Assembly: GCF_030064125.1 (NCBI RefSeq) | Contig: NZ_CP125957.1 | Span: 5,636,501-5,700,500, forward strand | DNA length: 64,000 bases | DNA from: Pseudomonas sp. G2-4 | Lineage (GTDB): Bacteria > Pseudomonadota > Gammaproteobacteria > Pseudomonadales > Pseudomonadaceae | Direction of reading: 5' to 3' | Part shown: positions 39,507-47,458 of the stretch, piece after piece | How positions within the stretch are numbered: position 1 is the first letter of the stretch | Layout: the number at the start of each line of letters is the position of its first letter | Translations under genes and position numbers: made by a program | The notes under the pieces: generated by a model | Seen by the model: the letters and a program-made list of their open reading frames with translations, nothing else | Told to the model about the DNA's origin: nothing | The model's database searches: none

Positions 39507-39671
39507 ATGAGCAAAAAGCCATCCAAGCATGGCCCCAACAAGGCCAAATCCATCATCGCCCAGCCCCTGTTCCGCAGTCGTCAGGAACGACCCAACAAGG
39601 GCAAAGGCAGCTACCGCCGCGAAGCCTTCCAGTCTGACAACTGGGAGGCTTCTTGCTTTGTGGCAGCTTGA
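39507..39671 (+). CDS. arfA: Alternative ribosome-rescue factor ArfA
   Basis: 54 residues, ATG 39507 to TGA 39669-39671. The sequence MSKKPSKHGPNKAKSIIAQP then LFRSR, NKGKGSYRR and DNWEAS matches ArfA: PLF(R)xR mid-helix, the KGKGSY block and the WEAS C-terminal block. ArfA enters the empty A site of ribosomes stalled on non-stop mRNA and recruits RF2; the basic tail binds the mRNA channel. It is a backup to tmRNA. Importantly, a 13-bp stem-loop lies inside the coding sequence (39621-39652), as in E. coli, where this makes arfA mRNA itself non-stop. No strong ribosome site is seen. Confidence 0.88.
   Translation: MSKKPSKHGPNKAKSIIAQPLFRSRQERPNKGKGSYRREAFQSDNWEASCFVAA
39621..39652 (+). promoter_or_regulatory. 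Hairpin inside arfA, probable RNase III site/internal terminator
   Basis: GAAGCCTTCCAGT (39621-39633) pairs with ACTGGGAGGCTTC (39640-39652), one T-G wobble, loop CTGACA. It ends 17 bases before the arfA stop codon and is followed by TTGCTTTG. In E. coli a similar structure causes cleavage or termination so that full ArfA is only made when tmRNA is overloaded. Confidence 0.75.
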
Positions 39672-39743
39672 AACACCCGGACAAGCCCTACACCCCTTTC
39701 GCATGATAAGGTCAGCACCTGATTTGTATTTCTGGATCCGTGC

Positions 39744-41066
39744 ATGCCCTTTTGTCTTTCCCGTCGTTGGCCACTGCGCCAGCTGATCATTGCCGCAAGC
39801 GTCGCCCTGCTTGTCGCCTGCGCCGAAAAACCTACCGCCGCCGACGCCCAACCGCTCCAGACCGCCCCTGCCGTCACTGCTCCAGCCGTCGTGCCGCCCG
39901 TGGTACCGACCGGTGATGACCTGGTCATTGCGCCCACCCAGACCTTCGCCGAATGGCAGGCCGGGTTTCGCAAGGAAGCACTGGCCGCCGGGATCCGTGC
40001 CGACCTGTTCGACCGCGCCTTCATCGGCGTCAGCCCGGACATGAGCGTGATCAAGGCCGACCGCAGCCAGCCGGAATTCGCCCGCCCCGTGTGGGAATAC
40101 CTCGATGGCGCGTTGTCGCCGCTGCGAGTACGCAAGGGCCAGGCCCTGCTCGACCAACATGCGCAGATCCTGCAAAGCATCGAACAGCGCTATGGCGTTG
40201 ATCGCCAGGCCCTGGTGGCGGTGTGGGGCATGGAAAGCAACTTCGGTCAGTTCCAGGGCACCAAGTCGGTGATCAATTCCCTGGCGACCCTGGCCTATGA
40301 GGGACGGCGCCCAGGCTTTGCCCATGCGCAACTGATTGCCGCCCTGCAAATCCTGCAACAGGGCGATATCACACCGGAAAAAATGCTCGGCTCGTGGGCC
40401 GGCGCCATGGGCCAGACCCAGTTCATTCCCACCACCTACAACACCCATGCCGTGGATTTCGATGGCGACGGTCGCCGCGACATCTGGGGCAGCTCCACCG
40501 ATGCCCTGGCCTCGACCGCGCACTACCTGCAAAGCTCGGGCTGGCAACGCGGCCAGCCGTGGGGGTTCGAAGTGCGGCTCAAAGAGGGGTTCAATTACCC
40601 CCTCGCCGATGGCGCGATCCGCAAGCCTGTCTCCGAATGGCTGCAATTGGGCGTCAGCCTGCCCAACGGCGGCCAGGTCCCGGCCGGTTCCGAACAGTTG
40701 TCGGCATCCCTGCTGCTGCCGGCCGGCTATCGTGGCCCGGCATTCCTGGTGCTCGACAACTTCCGCGCCATCCTCAAGTACAACAACTCTTCGTCCTATG
40801 CTTTGGCAGTCAGCCTGTTGTCCGAGCGCTTCGCCGGCGCGGGGCTGATCGACGGCCAATGGCCCAAGGACGACCTGCCCCTGAGCCGCAGCGAACGCAT
40901 CGAACTGCAGACTCTGCTCAGCAAGCATAACTACGACGCCGGCAACCCCGACGGCATCATCGGCGCCAACACCCGCAAGGCGATCCGCAGCGCCCAACAG
41001 TCGTTCGGCTGGCCGGCGGACGGGTATCCGACGCACCAGTTGCTGGAAGGGTTGCGTAACCGCTGA
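39744..41066 (+). CDS. Lytic murein transglycosylase, MltB family, lipoprotein
   Basis: 440 residues. Lipoprotein signal with Cys26 (LLVACAEK), a Pro/Ala linker (about 30-60), an SLT_2/MltB catalytic domain with the catalytic Glu at 164 in GMESNFGQF and GSWAGAMGQTQFIP, DFDGDGRRDIW (Ca/EF-hand-like loop), and a C-terminal peptidoglycan-binding domain (about 375-437, LLSKHNYDAGNPDGIIGANT). It cleaves the MurNAc-GlcNAc bond to give 1,6-anhydro ends. Paralogue of the gene at 47458-48468, which lacks the binding domain. Start at ATG 39744 gives a good signal peptide. Confidence 0.93.
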   Translation: MPFCLSRRWPLRQLIIAASVALLVACAEKPTAADAQPLQTAPAVTAPAVVPPVVPTGDDLVIAPTQTFAEWQAGFRKEALAAGIRADLFDRAFIGVSPDMSVIKADRSQPEFARPVWEYLDGALSPLRVRKGQALLDQHAQILQSIEQRYGVDRQALVAVWGMESNFGQFQGTKSVINSLATLAYEGRRPGFAHAQLIAALQILQQGDITPEKMLGSWAGAMGQTQFIPTTYNTHAVDFDGDGRRDIWGSSTDALASTAHYLQSSGWQRGQPWGFEVRLKEGFNYPLADGAIRKPVSEWLQLGVSLPNGGQVPAGSEQLSASLLLPAGYRGPAFLVLDNFRAILKYNNSSSYALAVSLLSERFAGAGLIDGQWPKDDLPLSRSERIELQTLLSKHNYDAGNPDGIIGANTRKAIRSAQQSFGWPADGYPTHQLLEGLRNR

Positions 41067-41090
41067 TTCGTCTTAGGGCGACTGCCGCTA

Positions 41091-41170
41091 TCGCGAGCAA
41101 GCTCGCTCCCACAGGTGACCGCGTTCCTTCATGGAAACCCGATCAAATGTGGGAGCGAGCTTGCTCGCGA
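41091..41170. repeat. REP pair, family B
   Basis: ATCGCGAGCAAGCTCGCTCC at 41091 and inverted partner ending GCTCGCG at 41170. It lies between the convergent transglycosylase and LD-carboxypeptidase genes. Confidence 0.9.
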
Positions 41171-41195
41171 AGACTGCCTTGCAGACGCTAGATGA

Positions 41196-42146
41196 CTAGC
41201 GGCTGACGACCACATCCTGCGCCAACACCAACAGCTTCTCCCCCGCATCGAGCTTCACCAGCGCCCCCATGGGCAAGGTCAGGTTCGGATCGCAGTGTCC
41301 GCTGCGCCAACCGGACAAGACCGGAATCCGCAACGGTTCGAAGGTCTGCTTGAGCAAGCGGTTCAACGCCTCGACATCCACCCCGGCCACATCCCCCACC
41401 AACACGCCGCGCAGCTGTGCCAACGTGCCGGCCAGGCGCAGTTGGGTCAGCAGTCGGTCGATGCGATACAGGGGCTCGTTGATGTCTTCGATGAACAGGA
41501 TCACGCCTGCGGCGTCGATCTGATAAGGCGTGCCAATGGTCGCGGCAATGATCGACAGGTTGCCCCCCAGCAAGCGCCCGTGGGCGATGCCGGGCTCGAC
41601 GGTGGTCAAGGGGTATTCGGCGGGATGGTTCAGTGTGCTGCCGGCCTTCAATTGTCCACGCAGCAGGCTGAAAAATGAGGTGACGGTGGGGGGTTGCTTG
41701 TCGCCCAGGAGATCGGCGTTGAGTAGCGGGCCGTGGAAGGTGACGAAGCCTGCGTAACGGCTGATGGCCAGGTGTAGGGCGGTGATGTCGCTGTAGCCTA
41801 CGAAGGGTTTGGGGTTGCGTTTTAGGAGTTCGTAGTCGATGCGGTCTAGCAGGCGTGGTGTGCCGTAGCCGCCGCGTAGGCAGATGATTGCTTTTATTTC
41901 CGGGTCGGCGAAGGCGGTGTGCAGGTCGTTGAGGCGGACTTCGTCGCTGCCGGCGAGGTAGCCGTTCTTTTCGTAGACGCCTGGGAGTATTCGCAGTTCA
42001 TGACCTTGGGCTTGCATCCATTGGATGGCTTTTTCCGTGTCCAGGGGGGCGGGGCCGGCGGGGGCGATCACCGCGATCAGGCCTTCGGATGGGAGGGCTG
42101 GGACGGGGTGATGTGGAGATAGGGTGTGGGTGGGGCGGACGGTCAT
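41196..42146 (-). CDS. ldcA: Muramoyltetrapeptide (LD-) carboxypeptidase, S66 family
   Basis: 316 residues from ATG 42146. Peptidase S66: nucleophile S119 in FVGYSDITAL, then GGNLSII, FIEDINEPLYRIDR (Glu) and GWRSGHCDPNLTLPMG (His). It removes the terminal D-Ala from tetrapeptides during cytoplasmic murein recycling. Convergent with the transglycosylase gene; both touch wall turnover but they are not an operon. The 3' half of the plus strand here has a biased G/T-rich look, which reflects the minus-strand coding. Confidence 0.92.
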   Translation of the reverse strand: MTVRPTHTLSPHHPVPALPSEGLIAVIAPAGPAPLDTEKAIQWMQAQGHELRILPGVYEKNGYLAGSDEVRLNDLHTAFADPEIKAIICLRGGYGTPRLLDRIDYELLKRNPKPFVGYSDITALHLAISRYAGFVTFHGPLLNADLLGDKQPPTVTSFFSLLRGQLKAGSTLNHPAEYPLTTVEPGIAHGRLLGGNLSIIAATIGTPYQIDAAGVILFIEDINEPLYRIDRLLTQLRLAGTLAQLRGVLVGDVAGVDVEALNRLLKQTFEPLRIPVLSGWRSGHCDPNLTLPMGALVKLDAGEKLLVLAQDVVVSR

Positions 42147-42183
42147 CCATGCATCTCCCGGTTTGAGTCGTGCTTATGTGTGA

Positions 42184-42448
42184 ATATCCGTTGCTGCGGT
42201 AACGGCAACTTATGGTTCCGCTCTTACAGCGGCTCACTTTTGAAAAGCGCAAAAGTAAGCAAAACGCTCTTGCCCCACCACTCGGTGCCTCGCCTAGGCT
42301 CGGCATGCCCGAACGAAGGCATTGCTCCGTGGGCCGCCGCGAAGGGCCATCCATGGCCCAGCGCGGCTATCCCGGCATCCATGCCGGGATGCCCACTGCA
42401 CAATGCCTGCGTTCGGCCAGCGTGGTTTAATGGGGCGCCTAGATCAAG
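42184..42448 (+). repeat. Left arm of long inverted repeat
   Basis: Starts ATATCCGTTGCTGCGGTAAC and reaches the AGATCAAG at 42441. It pairs with 42790-43054 at high but imperfect identity. A nested palindrome ATCCCGGCAT/ATGCCGGGAT lies at about 42369-42390. Confidence 0.85.
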
Positions 42449-42510
42449 ATCAAGATCAAGATCAAGATCAAGATCAAGATCAAGATCAAGATCAAGATCA
42501 AGATCAAGAT
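42441..42510. repeat. Hexanucleotide microsatellite (AGATCA), about 11.7 copies
   Basis: 70 bp of exact AGATCA repeats beginning at the inner tip of the inverted-repeat left arm. All units are perfect. Confidence 0.95.
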
Positions 42511-42511
42511 C

Positions 42512-42534
42512 TAAAGCAAAGCAAAGCAAAGCAA
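42512..42534. repeat. Pentanucleotide microsatellite (AAAGC), about 4 copies
   Basis: TAAAGC then three more AAGCA-type units directly after the hexamer tract; exact repeats of five bases. Confidence 0.85.
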
Positions 42535-42575
42535 CAGCGCGGCATATCCAGCATCTATGTAACTGAACCACCGCC

Positions 42576-42734
42576 ATCGCGAGCAAGCTCGCTCCCACAT
42601 GGGTTTGCGGGTGTTCACGACATCTGCACACAACACAAAAAAACTGTGGGAGCGAGCTTGCTCGCGATGACGTCAGCACAGCCAACATCACCGCAAACTG
42701 ATCCTCCGCTTTCGCGAGCAGGCTCGCTCCCACA
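42576..42734. repeat. Three family B REPs
   Basis: Copies at 42576-42599 (leftward type), 42655-42678 (rightward type) and 42711-42734 (leftward type, with one change, GAGCAGGCTCG). Confidence 0.88.
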
Positions 42735-42789
42735 GGAGGAACGCGTTCACTCTAAGCCAGGCCGGCTATAAGGCCGCCTCGCGTCGGTT

Positions 42790-43054
42790 CTTGATCTGGG
42801 GCGCCCCGTTAACCACGATGGCCGAACGCAGGCATTGCGTAGTGGGCATCCCGGCATGGATGCCGGGATAGCCGCGCTGGGCCATGGATGGCCCTTCGCG
42901 GCGGGCCCACGGAGCAATGCCGGAGTGAGGGCACACCGAGCCTAAGCGAGGTGCCGAGTGGTGGGCAAAGCGTTTTTGGTTACTTTTGCGCTCTTCAAAA
43001 GTGACCCGCTGTAAGAGCGGAACCCTAAGCGGCCGTTACCGCAGCAACGGATAT
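42790..43054 (-). repeat. Right arm of long inverted repeat
   Basis: Reverse complement of 42184-42448 with scattered differences; ends CGGATAT at 43054, 23 bp from the lipA stop. Both arms are 265 bp long. Confidence 0.85.
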
Positions 43055-43077
43055 ACACACCACCCCAAAACGCTAAA

Positions 43078-44100
43078 TCAAGAACCCAGCAGCTCAGCCT
43101 TGACCAACTTAGCCTGCTCATCCGCATGATACGAAGACCGCACCAACGGCCCCGAAGCCACATTCTTAAAGCCCATCTTGTACCCTTCCTCAGCAAACCA
43201 CGCAAAGGTATCCGGGTGAACAAAACGCTGCACCGGCAAGTGACTACGCGAAGGCTGCAGATACTGCCCCAAGGTCAACATATCAATGTCATGCTCACGC
43301 ATACGCTGCATGACCTCGATCACTTCCTCATCGGTCTCACCCAGGCCCAGCATCAAACCAGACTTGGTAGGAATATGCGGCATCATCTGCTTGAAGCGCT
43401 GCAACAGCGTCAGCGACCACTGATAATCCGACCCCGGACGCGCAGCCTTGTACAGGCGCGGCACGGTTTCCAGGTTGTGGTTGAACACATCCGGCGGCTC
43501 GGCAGCAGTGATTTCCAAGGCAACATCCATGCGCCCACGGTAATCGGGCACCAGGGTTTCCAGCTGCACGTTCGGCGACAGCTTGCGGATTTCCCGGATG
43601 CAATCGGCGAAGTGCTGGGCGCCGCCGTCACGCAGGTCGTCGCGGTCCACCGAGGTGATGACCACGTACTTGAGCTTCAGGTCGGCGATGGCGATGGCCA
43701 GGCTTTCTGGCTCGTTCACGTCCAATGGCTTCGGCCGGCCGTGGCCGACGTCACAGAACGGGCAACGGCGGGTGCAGATGTCGCCCATGATCATGAACGT
43801 AGCGGTGCCGCCGGAGAAGCATTCGCCCAGGTTCGGGCAGGAGGCTTCTTCGCAGACGCTGTGCAGCTTGTGTTTGCGCAGCAGGGCCTTGATCCGGTCG
43901 ACTTCCGGAGACACCGGAATGCGTACGCGAATCCAGTCGGGTTTCTTCGGCAACTCGGTGGTCGGAATGATCTTCACCGGGATGCGTGCAACCTTTTCGG
44001 CGCCGCGCAGCTTGACGCCGGCCTCTACCTTGGCACGCGGGGCCGGACGCTCGGTAACATCCAGCGTCGGGATCATGGTTTGCACTGCATCAGTAGTCAT
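43078..44100 (-). CDS. lipA: Lipoyl synthase
   Basis: 340 residues from ATG 44098-44100 ([15 protein letters not shown]); an upstream extension overlaps lipB and is unlikely. Auxiliary cluster motif [12 protein letters not shown] and radical SAM motif [10 protein letters not shown] are both complete, as is the final RSSYHA(D) block. It inserts two sulphurs into octanoyl groups to make lipoyl. It follows lipB with one base between (44101), so they form an operon ybeD-lipB-lipA. Confidence 0.97.
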   Translation of the reverse strand: MTTDAVQTMIPTLDVTERPAPRAKVEAGVKLRGAEKVARIPVKIIPTTELPKKPDWIRVRIPVSPEVDRIKALLRKHKLHSVCEEASCPNLGECFSGGTATFMIMGDICTRRCPFCDVGHGRPKPLDVNEPESLAIAIADLKLKYVVITSVDRDDLRDGGAQHFADCIREIRKLSPNVQLETLVPDYRGRMDVALEITAAEPPDVFNHNLETVPRLYKAARPGSDYQWSLTLLQRFKQMMPHIPTKSGLMLGLGETDEEVIEVMQRMREHDIDMLTLGQYLQPSRSHLPVQRFVHPDTFAWFAEEGYKMGFKNVASGPLVRSSYHADEQAKLVKAELLGS

Positions 44101-44101
44101 A

Positions 44102-44752
44102 TCAGTCGATTCCGCCCGTAAGGGTCGTCTGCTCAGCATAGTCGAGGTGTTTGACGAGCTGCGCGCGCAGCCGGGCACTTACCTCGGCAAATTCAATCGA
44201 TCCTGTGTGATCGCGCAGCTGGGTCATTGCCAGCCCCGCGTAACCACAGGGATTAATCCGTCGAAACGGCGAAAGGTCCATGTCCACGTTCAACGCCAGG
44301 CCGTGAAACGAACAACCGTGGCGGATCCGCAGGCCCAGGGAGGCGATTTTCGCCCCGTCGACGTAGACACCCGGCGCATCCGGCTTGGCCGCCGCGGTCA
44401 CGCCGTAACTGGCCAGCAGCTCGATCAGGCAGGTTTCCATGCGCGTGACCAGCTCACGTACGCCAAAGCCCAACTTGCGCACGTCCAGCAACAGGTAGAC
44501 GACCAGCTGGCCAGGGCCATGGTAGGTCACCTGCCCGCCCCGGTCGACCTTCACCACCGGAATATCCCCCGGCAGCAACAGGTGCTCGGCCTTGCCGGCC
44601 TGGCCCTGGGTGAACACTGGTGGGTGTTCCACCAGCCAGACCTCATCGTCGGCGGTGTTGCCGCGCTCGTTAGTGAAGCGTTGCATGGCATGCCAGACCG
44701 GCTCGTAAGCCATCCGACCCAGCTCGCGAAAGCCCAGCGTGCCCGGCATCAC
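44102..44752 (-). CDS. lipB: Octanoyltransferase
   Basis: 216 residues from GTG 44750-44752, which overlaps the ybeD stop as GTGA; the ATG one codon later (44749) gives a TGATG junction and is equally possible. Motifs are [20 protein letters not shown], the lysine in [19 protein letters not shown] and the conserved Cys of NPCGY. It transfers octanoyl from ACP to lipoyl domains of dehydrogenases. Confidence 0.96.
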   Translation of the reverse strand: MMPGTLGFRELGRMAYEPVWHAMQRFTNERGNTADDEVWLVEHPPVFTQGQAGKAEHLLLPGDIPVVKVDRGGQVTYHGPGQLVVYLLLDVRKLGFGVRELVTRMETCLIELLASYGVTAAAKPDAPGVYVDGAKIASLGLRIRHGCSFHGLALNVDMDLSPFRRINPCGYAGLAMTQLRDHTGSIEFAEVSARLRAQLVKHLDYAEQTTLTGGID

Positions 44753-45024
44753 AACACCATGTGCACGAAACCGGTCGCGCGCAGCTCGCTGTTGATGTCG
44801 TACAGCTGTTCCTGCCCGGTGGCAATAATGTGCAGCTGGATCGTCGTGTACTTGCCGTTGGTACTCTGGCGTTCGGCCAGGGTCTTGTGGTCAACGGTGG
44901 CATGTTTCTCCAGGATCTCGATGATCCGGTCCTTGAAACCCACACCGGTGTCGCCGATTACCTTGATCGGATAATCCGCGCAAGGGAATTCGATTTTTGG
45001 CGCCTGTACTTCGGAGTCTGTCAT
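44749..45024 (-). CDS. ybeD: YbeD/DUF493 family protein
   Basis: 91 residues from ATG 45022-45024. Ferredoxin-like ACT-type fold of DUF493: [48 protein letters not shown]. Always upstream of lipB in gammaproteobacteria. A regulatory role has been proposed for lipoate metabolism but is not proven. Its stop overlaps the lipB start by four bases. Confidence 0.94.
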   Translation of the reverse strand: MTDSEVQAPKIEFPCADYPIKVIGDTGVGFKDRIIEILEKHATVDHKTLAERQSTNGKYTTIQLHIIATGQEQLYDINSELRATGFVHMVL

Positions 45025-45056
45025 GGCGTAACGGCCTCGTAAGCCGTGGTAACGAA

Positions 45057-45089
45057 CATGGCCCCGCGCCGGATCGGAACGGGGCCATG
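45057..45089 (-). terminator. Hairpin after dacC
   Basis: CATGGCCCCG (45057-45066) pairs perfectly with CGGGGCCATG (45080-45089), 13-base loop. Reading leftward it comes 16 bp after the dacC stop and is followed by TTCGTTACC, a weak T-tract, before ybeD. Confidence 0.55.
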
Positions 45090-45105
45090 GAGGTCAACAC
45101 TAAAA

Positions 45106-46263
45106 TCAGTTGAACAAGCCGTAGAAGAATAGACGGATGCTATCCCACATGCGGCGGAAGATACCACCTTCCTCGACCGCGTCCAGAGCGATCAGGTCAG
45201 CGCTGTGCACCACTTTTTCGTCCAGTTTGACTTCGACTTTACCGATCACATCGCCCTTGGCGATGGGTGCGGTCAGTTGCGGGTTCATGGTCATGCTGGC
45301 AGCGAGCTTCTTGAGCTGGCCTTTGGGCAGGGTCATGGTCAGGTCCTGGGCCAGGCCGGCCTTCACCTGATTGGTGGAGCCTTTCCAGACTTGGGCCTGG
45401 GCCAGTTCGGTACCCTTCTGGTAGAAGGTCTGGGTTTCGAAGAAGCGGAAACCGTAGGTCAGCAGCTTCTGGGTCTCGGCGGCACGGGCCACTTCGCTGT
45501 TGGTGCCGAACACGACGGCGATCAGGCGCATGCCGTCACGGACAGCCGACGACACCATGCAATAGCCAGCCTCTTCGGTGTGACCGGTCTTCAGGCCATC
45601 GACGGTCTTGTCGCGCCACAGCAGCAGGTTGCGGTTAGGCTGCTTGATGTTGTTCCAGAAAAACTCTTTCTGGGAATAGATGGCGTAGTGGGCCGGGTCT
45701 TCGTGGATGATCGCCCGCGCCAGGACCGCCATGTCGTGAGCCGACGAGTAATGCTCGGGGTTCGGCAGGCCGGTAGGGTTCATGAAGTGGCTGTTGGTCA
45801 TGCCCAGGTCAGCGACGGTCTTGTTCATCATGTCGGCGAACGCATCTTCGCTGCCGGCGATGTGCTCGGCCAGGGCGACGCTGGCATCGTTGCCGGACTG
45901 GATGATGATGCCATGCAGCAGGTCGCTGACGGTCACTTGCGAACCGACCTTGATGAACATCCGCGAACCGCCGGTGCGCCAGGCGTTTTCGCTGACGGTC
46001 ACCGGATCGTTTTCACCGATCTGGCCACGACGGATTTCCAGGGTCGCGATGTAGGCGGTCATCAGCTTGGTCAGGCTGGCCGGTGGCAGGCGCTGGTCAC
46101 CGTTGTTCTCCACCAGCACCTCGCCGCTGCTGGCATCCATGAGTACAAAGGATTTAGCGGCCAGTTGAGGGGGGGCCGGCATCATCTCGACCGCGAACGC
46201 GGCAGGTGAGAGAAGCAACGGGACTAGCAGGCAAAGGCGCTTGGCAAAGGTGGTGATGTTCAT
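45106..46263 (-). CDS. dacC: D-alanyl-D-alanine carboxypeptidase, PBP5/6 type
   Basis: 385 residues from ATG 46261-46263. Signal peptide about 1-24 (SPAAFA); SLTK with active Ser63 and Lys66; SGN in IIIQSGNDASVAL; KTG in DGLKTGHTEEAGYC; PBP5_C beta domain from about 285; and a C-terminal amphipathic anchor (MWDSIRLFFYGLFN). It trims the terminal D-Ala from pentapeptides in the periplasm. The full enzyme set is present. The gap 46264-46432 should hold its promoter. Confidence 0.95.
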   Translation of the reverse strand: MNITTFAKRLCLLVPLLLSPAAFAVEMMPAPPQLAAKSFVLMDASSGEVLVENNGDQRLPPASLTKLMTAYIATLEIRRGQIGENDPVTVSENAWRTGGSRMFIKVGSQVTVSDLLHGIIIQSGNDASVALAEHIAGSEDAFADMMNKTVADLGMTNSHFMNPTGLPNPEHYSSAHDMAVLARAIIHEDPAHYAIYSQKEFFWNNIKQPNRNLLLWRDKTVDGLKTGHTEEAGYCMVSSAVRDGMRLIAVVFGTNSEVARAAETQKLLTYGFRFFETQTFYQKGTELAQAQVWKGSTNQVKAGLAQDLTMTLPKGQLKKLAASMTMNPQLTAPIAKGDVIGKVEVKLDEKVVHSADLIALDAVEEGGIFRRMWDSIRLFFYGLFN

Positions 46264-46399
46264 CCGTCTCTCGAAATCGCTTATGGGACTGCCCGGAGGC
46301 AAAACTAAACAGGCAACCCTCTAACGGGCCGCCACGTATTTAAGTTGCTCACTCACATCCCTTGCCGGGCTTTTGTTATGCGTGGAGCCAACAACCTGA

Positions 46400-46420
46400 C
46401 CCGCTCGAACCACAAGCGGG
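46400..46420 (-). terminator. Short hairpin after rlpA
   Basis: CCCGCT (46400-46405) and AGCGGG (46415-46420) form a six-pair stem, nine-base loop, 12 bp after the rlpA stop on the minus strand. No T-run, so weak evidence. Confidence 0.25.
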
Positions 46421-46432
46421 CCCTCAATCACA

Positions 46433-47458
46433 TCATTCTGCGGTGACCAGGCTCGGCGAACCGAGATTGGCCAGGCGAACACTGTTCTGTACCTGCTGGA
46501 CTTCACCCGGAGAACCGATGGGCCCCAGGCGCACCCGATGCAGTGTCTGCTGATTGCGCACGATCGAACTGATGAACACCGGGGCGCTCACCATCGAGCT
46601 GAGCTTCGACCTCAGCAGCTCGGCAGCGTCCGGGTTGGCGAACGCGCCCACTTGCAGATACTGGCCAGACGCTGTTGCAGAAGCGTTTTTTTTTGCGTCG
46701 AGCTGCATAGGCACGACGGCCGCGGCATGCTGCTGCGGCGGTGGTGTCCACTGCTCGACCGTACCGGTGGAAGCCGTCACGGTCGGCGCGGCATTTTGCG
46801 CCACTTTCGGCTCGTTGAGCATCAAAGGCGCCGGACGGCCGCGTTGGGCCCACCATTCCTGCGGGTCGATGCCCTCGACCTTGACCCGCGCAGTGCCGGT
46901 TTCAGCGTAACCGAGTTTTTTCGCCGCCGCATACGACAAGTCGATGATGCGATCGGAGTAGAACGGCCCACGGTCGTTGACCCGCAGGATCACGCTCTTG
47001 TTGTTGTCCAGGTTGGTCACCCGAACGTAGCTTGGCAGTGGCAAGGTCTTGTGGGCCGCGCTCATGCCATACAGGTCATAGACCTCGCCGTTGGCGGTGT
47101 TCTGGCCGTGGAACTTGGTGCCATACCAGGACGCCGTGCCCGAAGCGACGTAGCGCTTGGACTCGGACAGCGGGAAGTAGGTCTTGCCCAACACCGTGTA
47201 CGGGTTGGCCTTGTAGGGACCGGTGTGCAGGGTCGGCGTCGCATCGGGAATGCGCGAGACGTCCACGTCCCACCACGGTGCGCCGTCCTTGTGGGCCCGG
47301 TTGATGTCCAGGCCCGGCGTAGCGCGCACGGCGGTGGAGCTTTTCTGGGCCGGCGCGCGGCTGGTCGAACAACTGACGACCAACAGCGACAGCGCGGCCA
47401 ACGCCACCAACTTGAGGGGCTTGGCTTTCAGGGGTTGATAGGTAGGCAATGCCCGCAT
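46433..47458 (-). CDS. rlpA: Septal ring lytic transglycosylase RlpA
   Basis: 341 residues from ATG 47456-47458, whose first bases overlap the mltB stop as TAATG. Lipobox VVSC with Cys30; double-psi beta-barrel domain (about 105-200: GTASWYGTKFHGQNTANGE, then LRVNDRGPFYSDRIIDLSYA); C-terminal SPOR domain (about 262-341) that binds denuded glycan at the septum. In P. aeruginosa RlpA cleaves glycan strands lacking stem peptides and helps daughter-cell separation. The conserved active-site Asp (VNDRGPF) is present. Confidence 0.95.
   Translation of the reverse strand: MRALPTYQPLKAKPLKLVALAALSLLVVSCSTSRAPAQKSSTAVRATPGLDINRAHKDGAPWWDVDVSRIPDATPTLHTGPYKANPYTVLGKTYFPLSESKRYVASGTASWYGTKFHGQNTANGEVYDLYGMSAAHKTLPLPSYVRVTNLDNNKSVILRVNDRGPFYSDRIIDLSYAAAKKLGYAETGTARVKVEGIDPQEWWAQRGRPAPLMLNEPKVAQNAAPTVTASTGTVEQWTPPPQQHAAAVVPMQLDAKKNASATASGQYLQVGAFANPDAAELLRSKLSSMVSAPVFISSIVRNQQTLHRVRLGPIGSPGEVQQVQNSVRLANLGSPSLVTAE

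Larger units (their letters stand above)
42147..43077. other. 931-bp repeat island without genes
   Basis: Between ldcA and lipA. Order: left arm of a 265-bp inverted repeat (42184-42448), hexamer microsatellite (42441-42510), pentamer microsatellite (42512-42534), three family B REPs (42576-42734), and right arm (42790-43054). Open frames across it translate the repeats (RS, QD, LD dipeptides) and are not genes. Confidence 0.8.

Noticed and set aside
42441..42534. CRISPR-like array
   Set aside because: The units are 5-6 bp tandem repeats without spacers, and no cas genes are nearby.
42126..42771. Frames encoding RS, QD or LD dipeptide runs
   Set aside because: They simply translate the AGATCA microsatellite and REPs. 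There is no ribosome site, and the frames end in repeats.
42184..43054. Inverted repeat as the ends of an insertion sequence
   Set aside because: The arms are 265 bp and enclose only microsatellites and REPs. There is no transposase frame and no target-site duplication was recognised.
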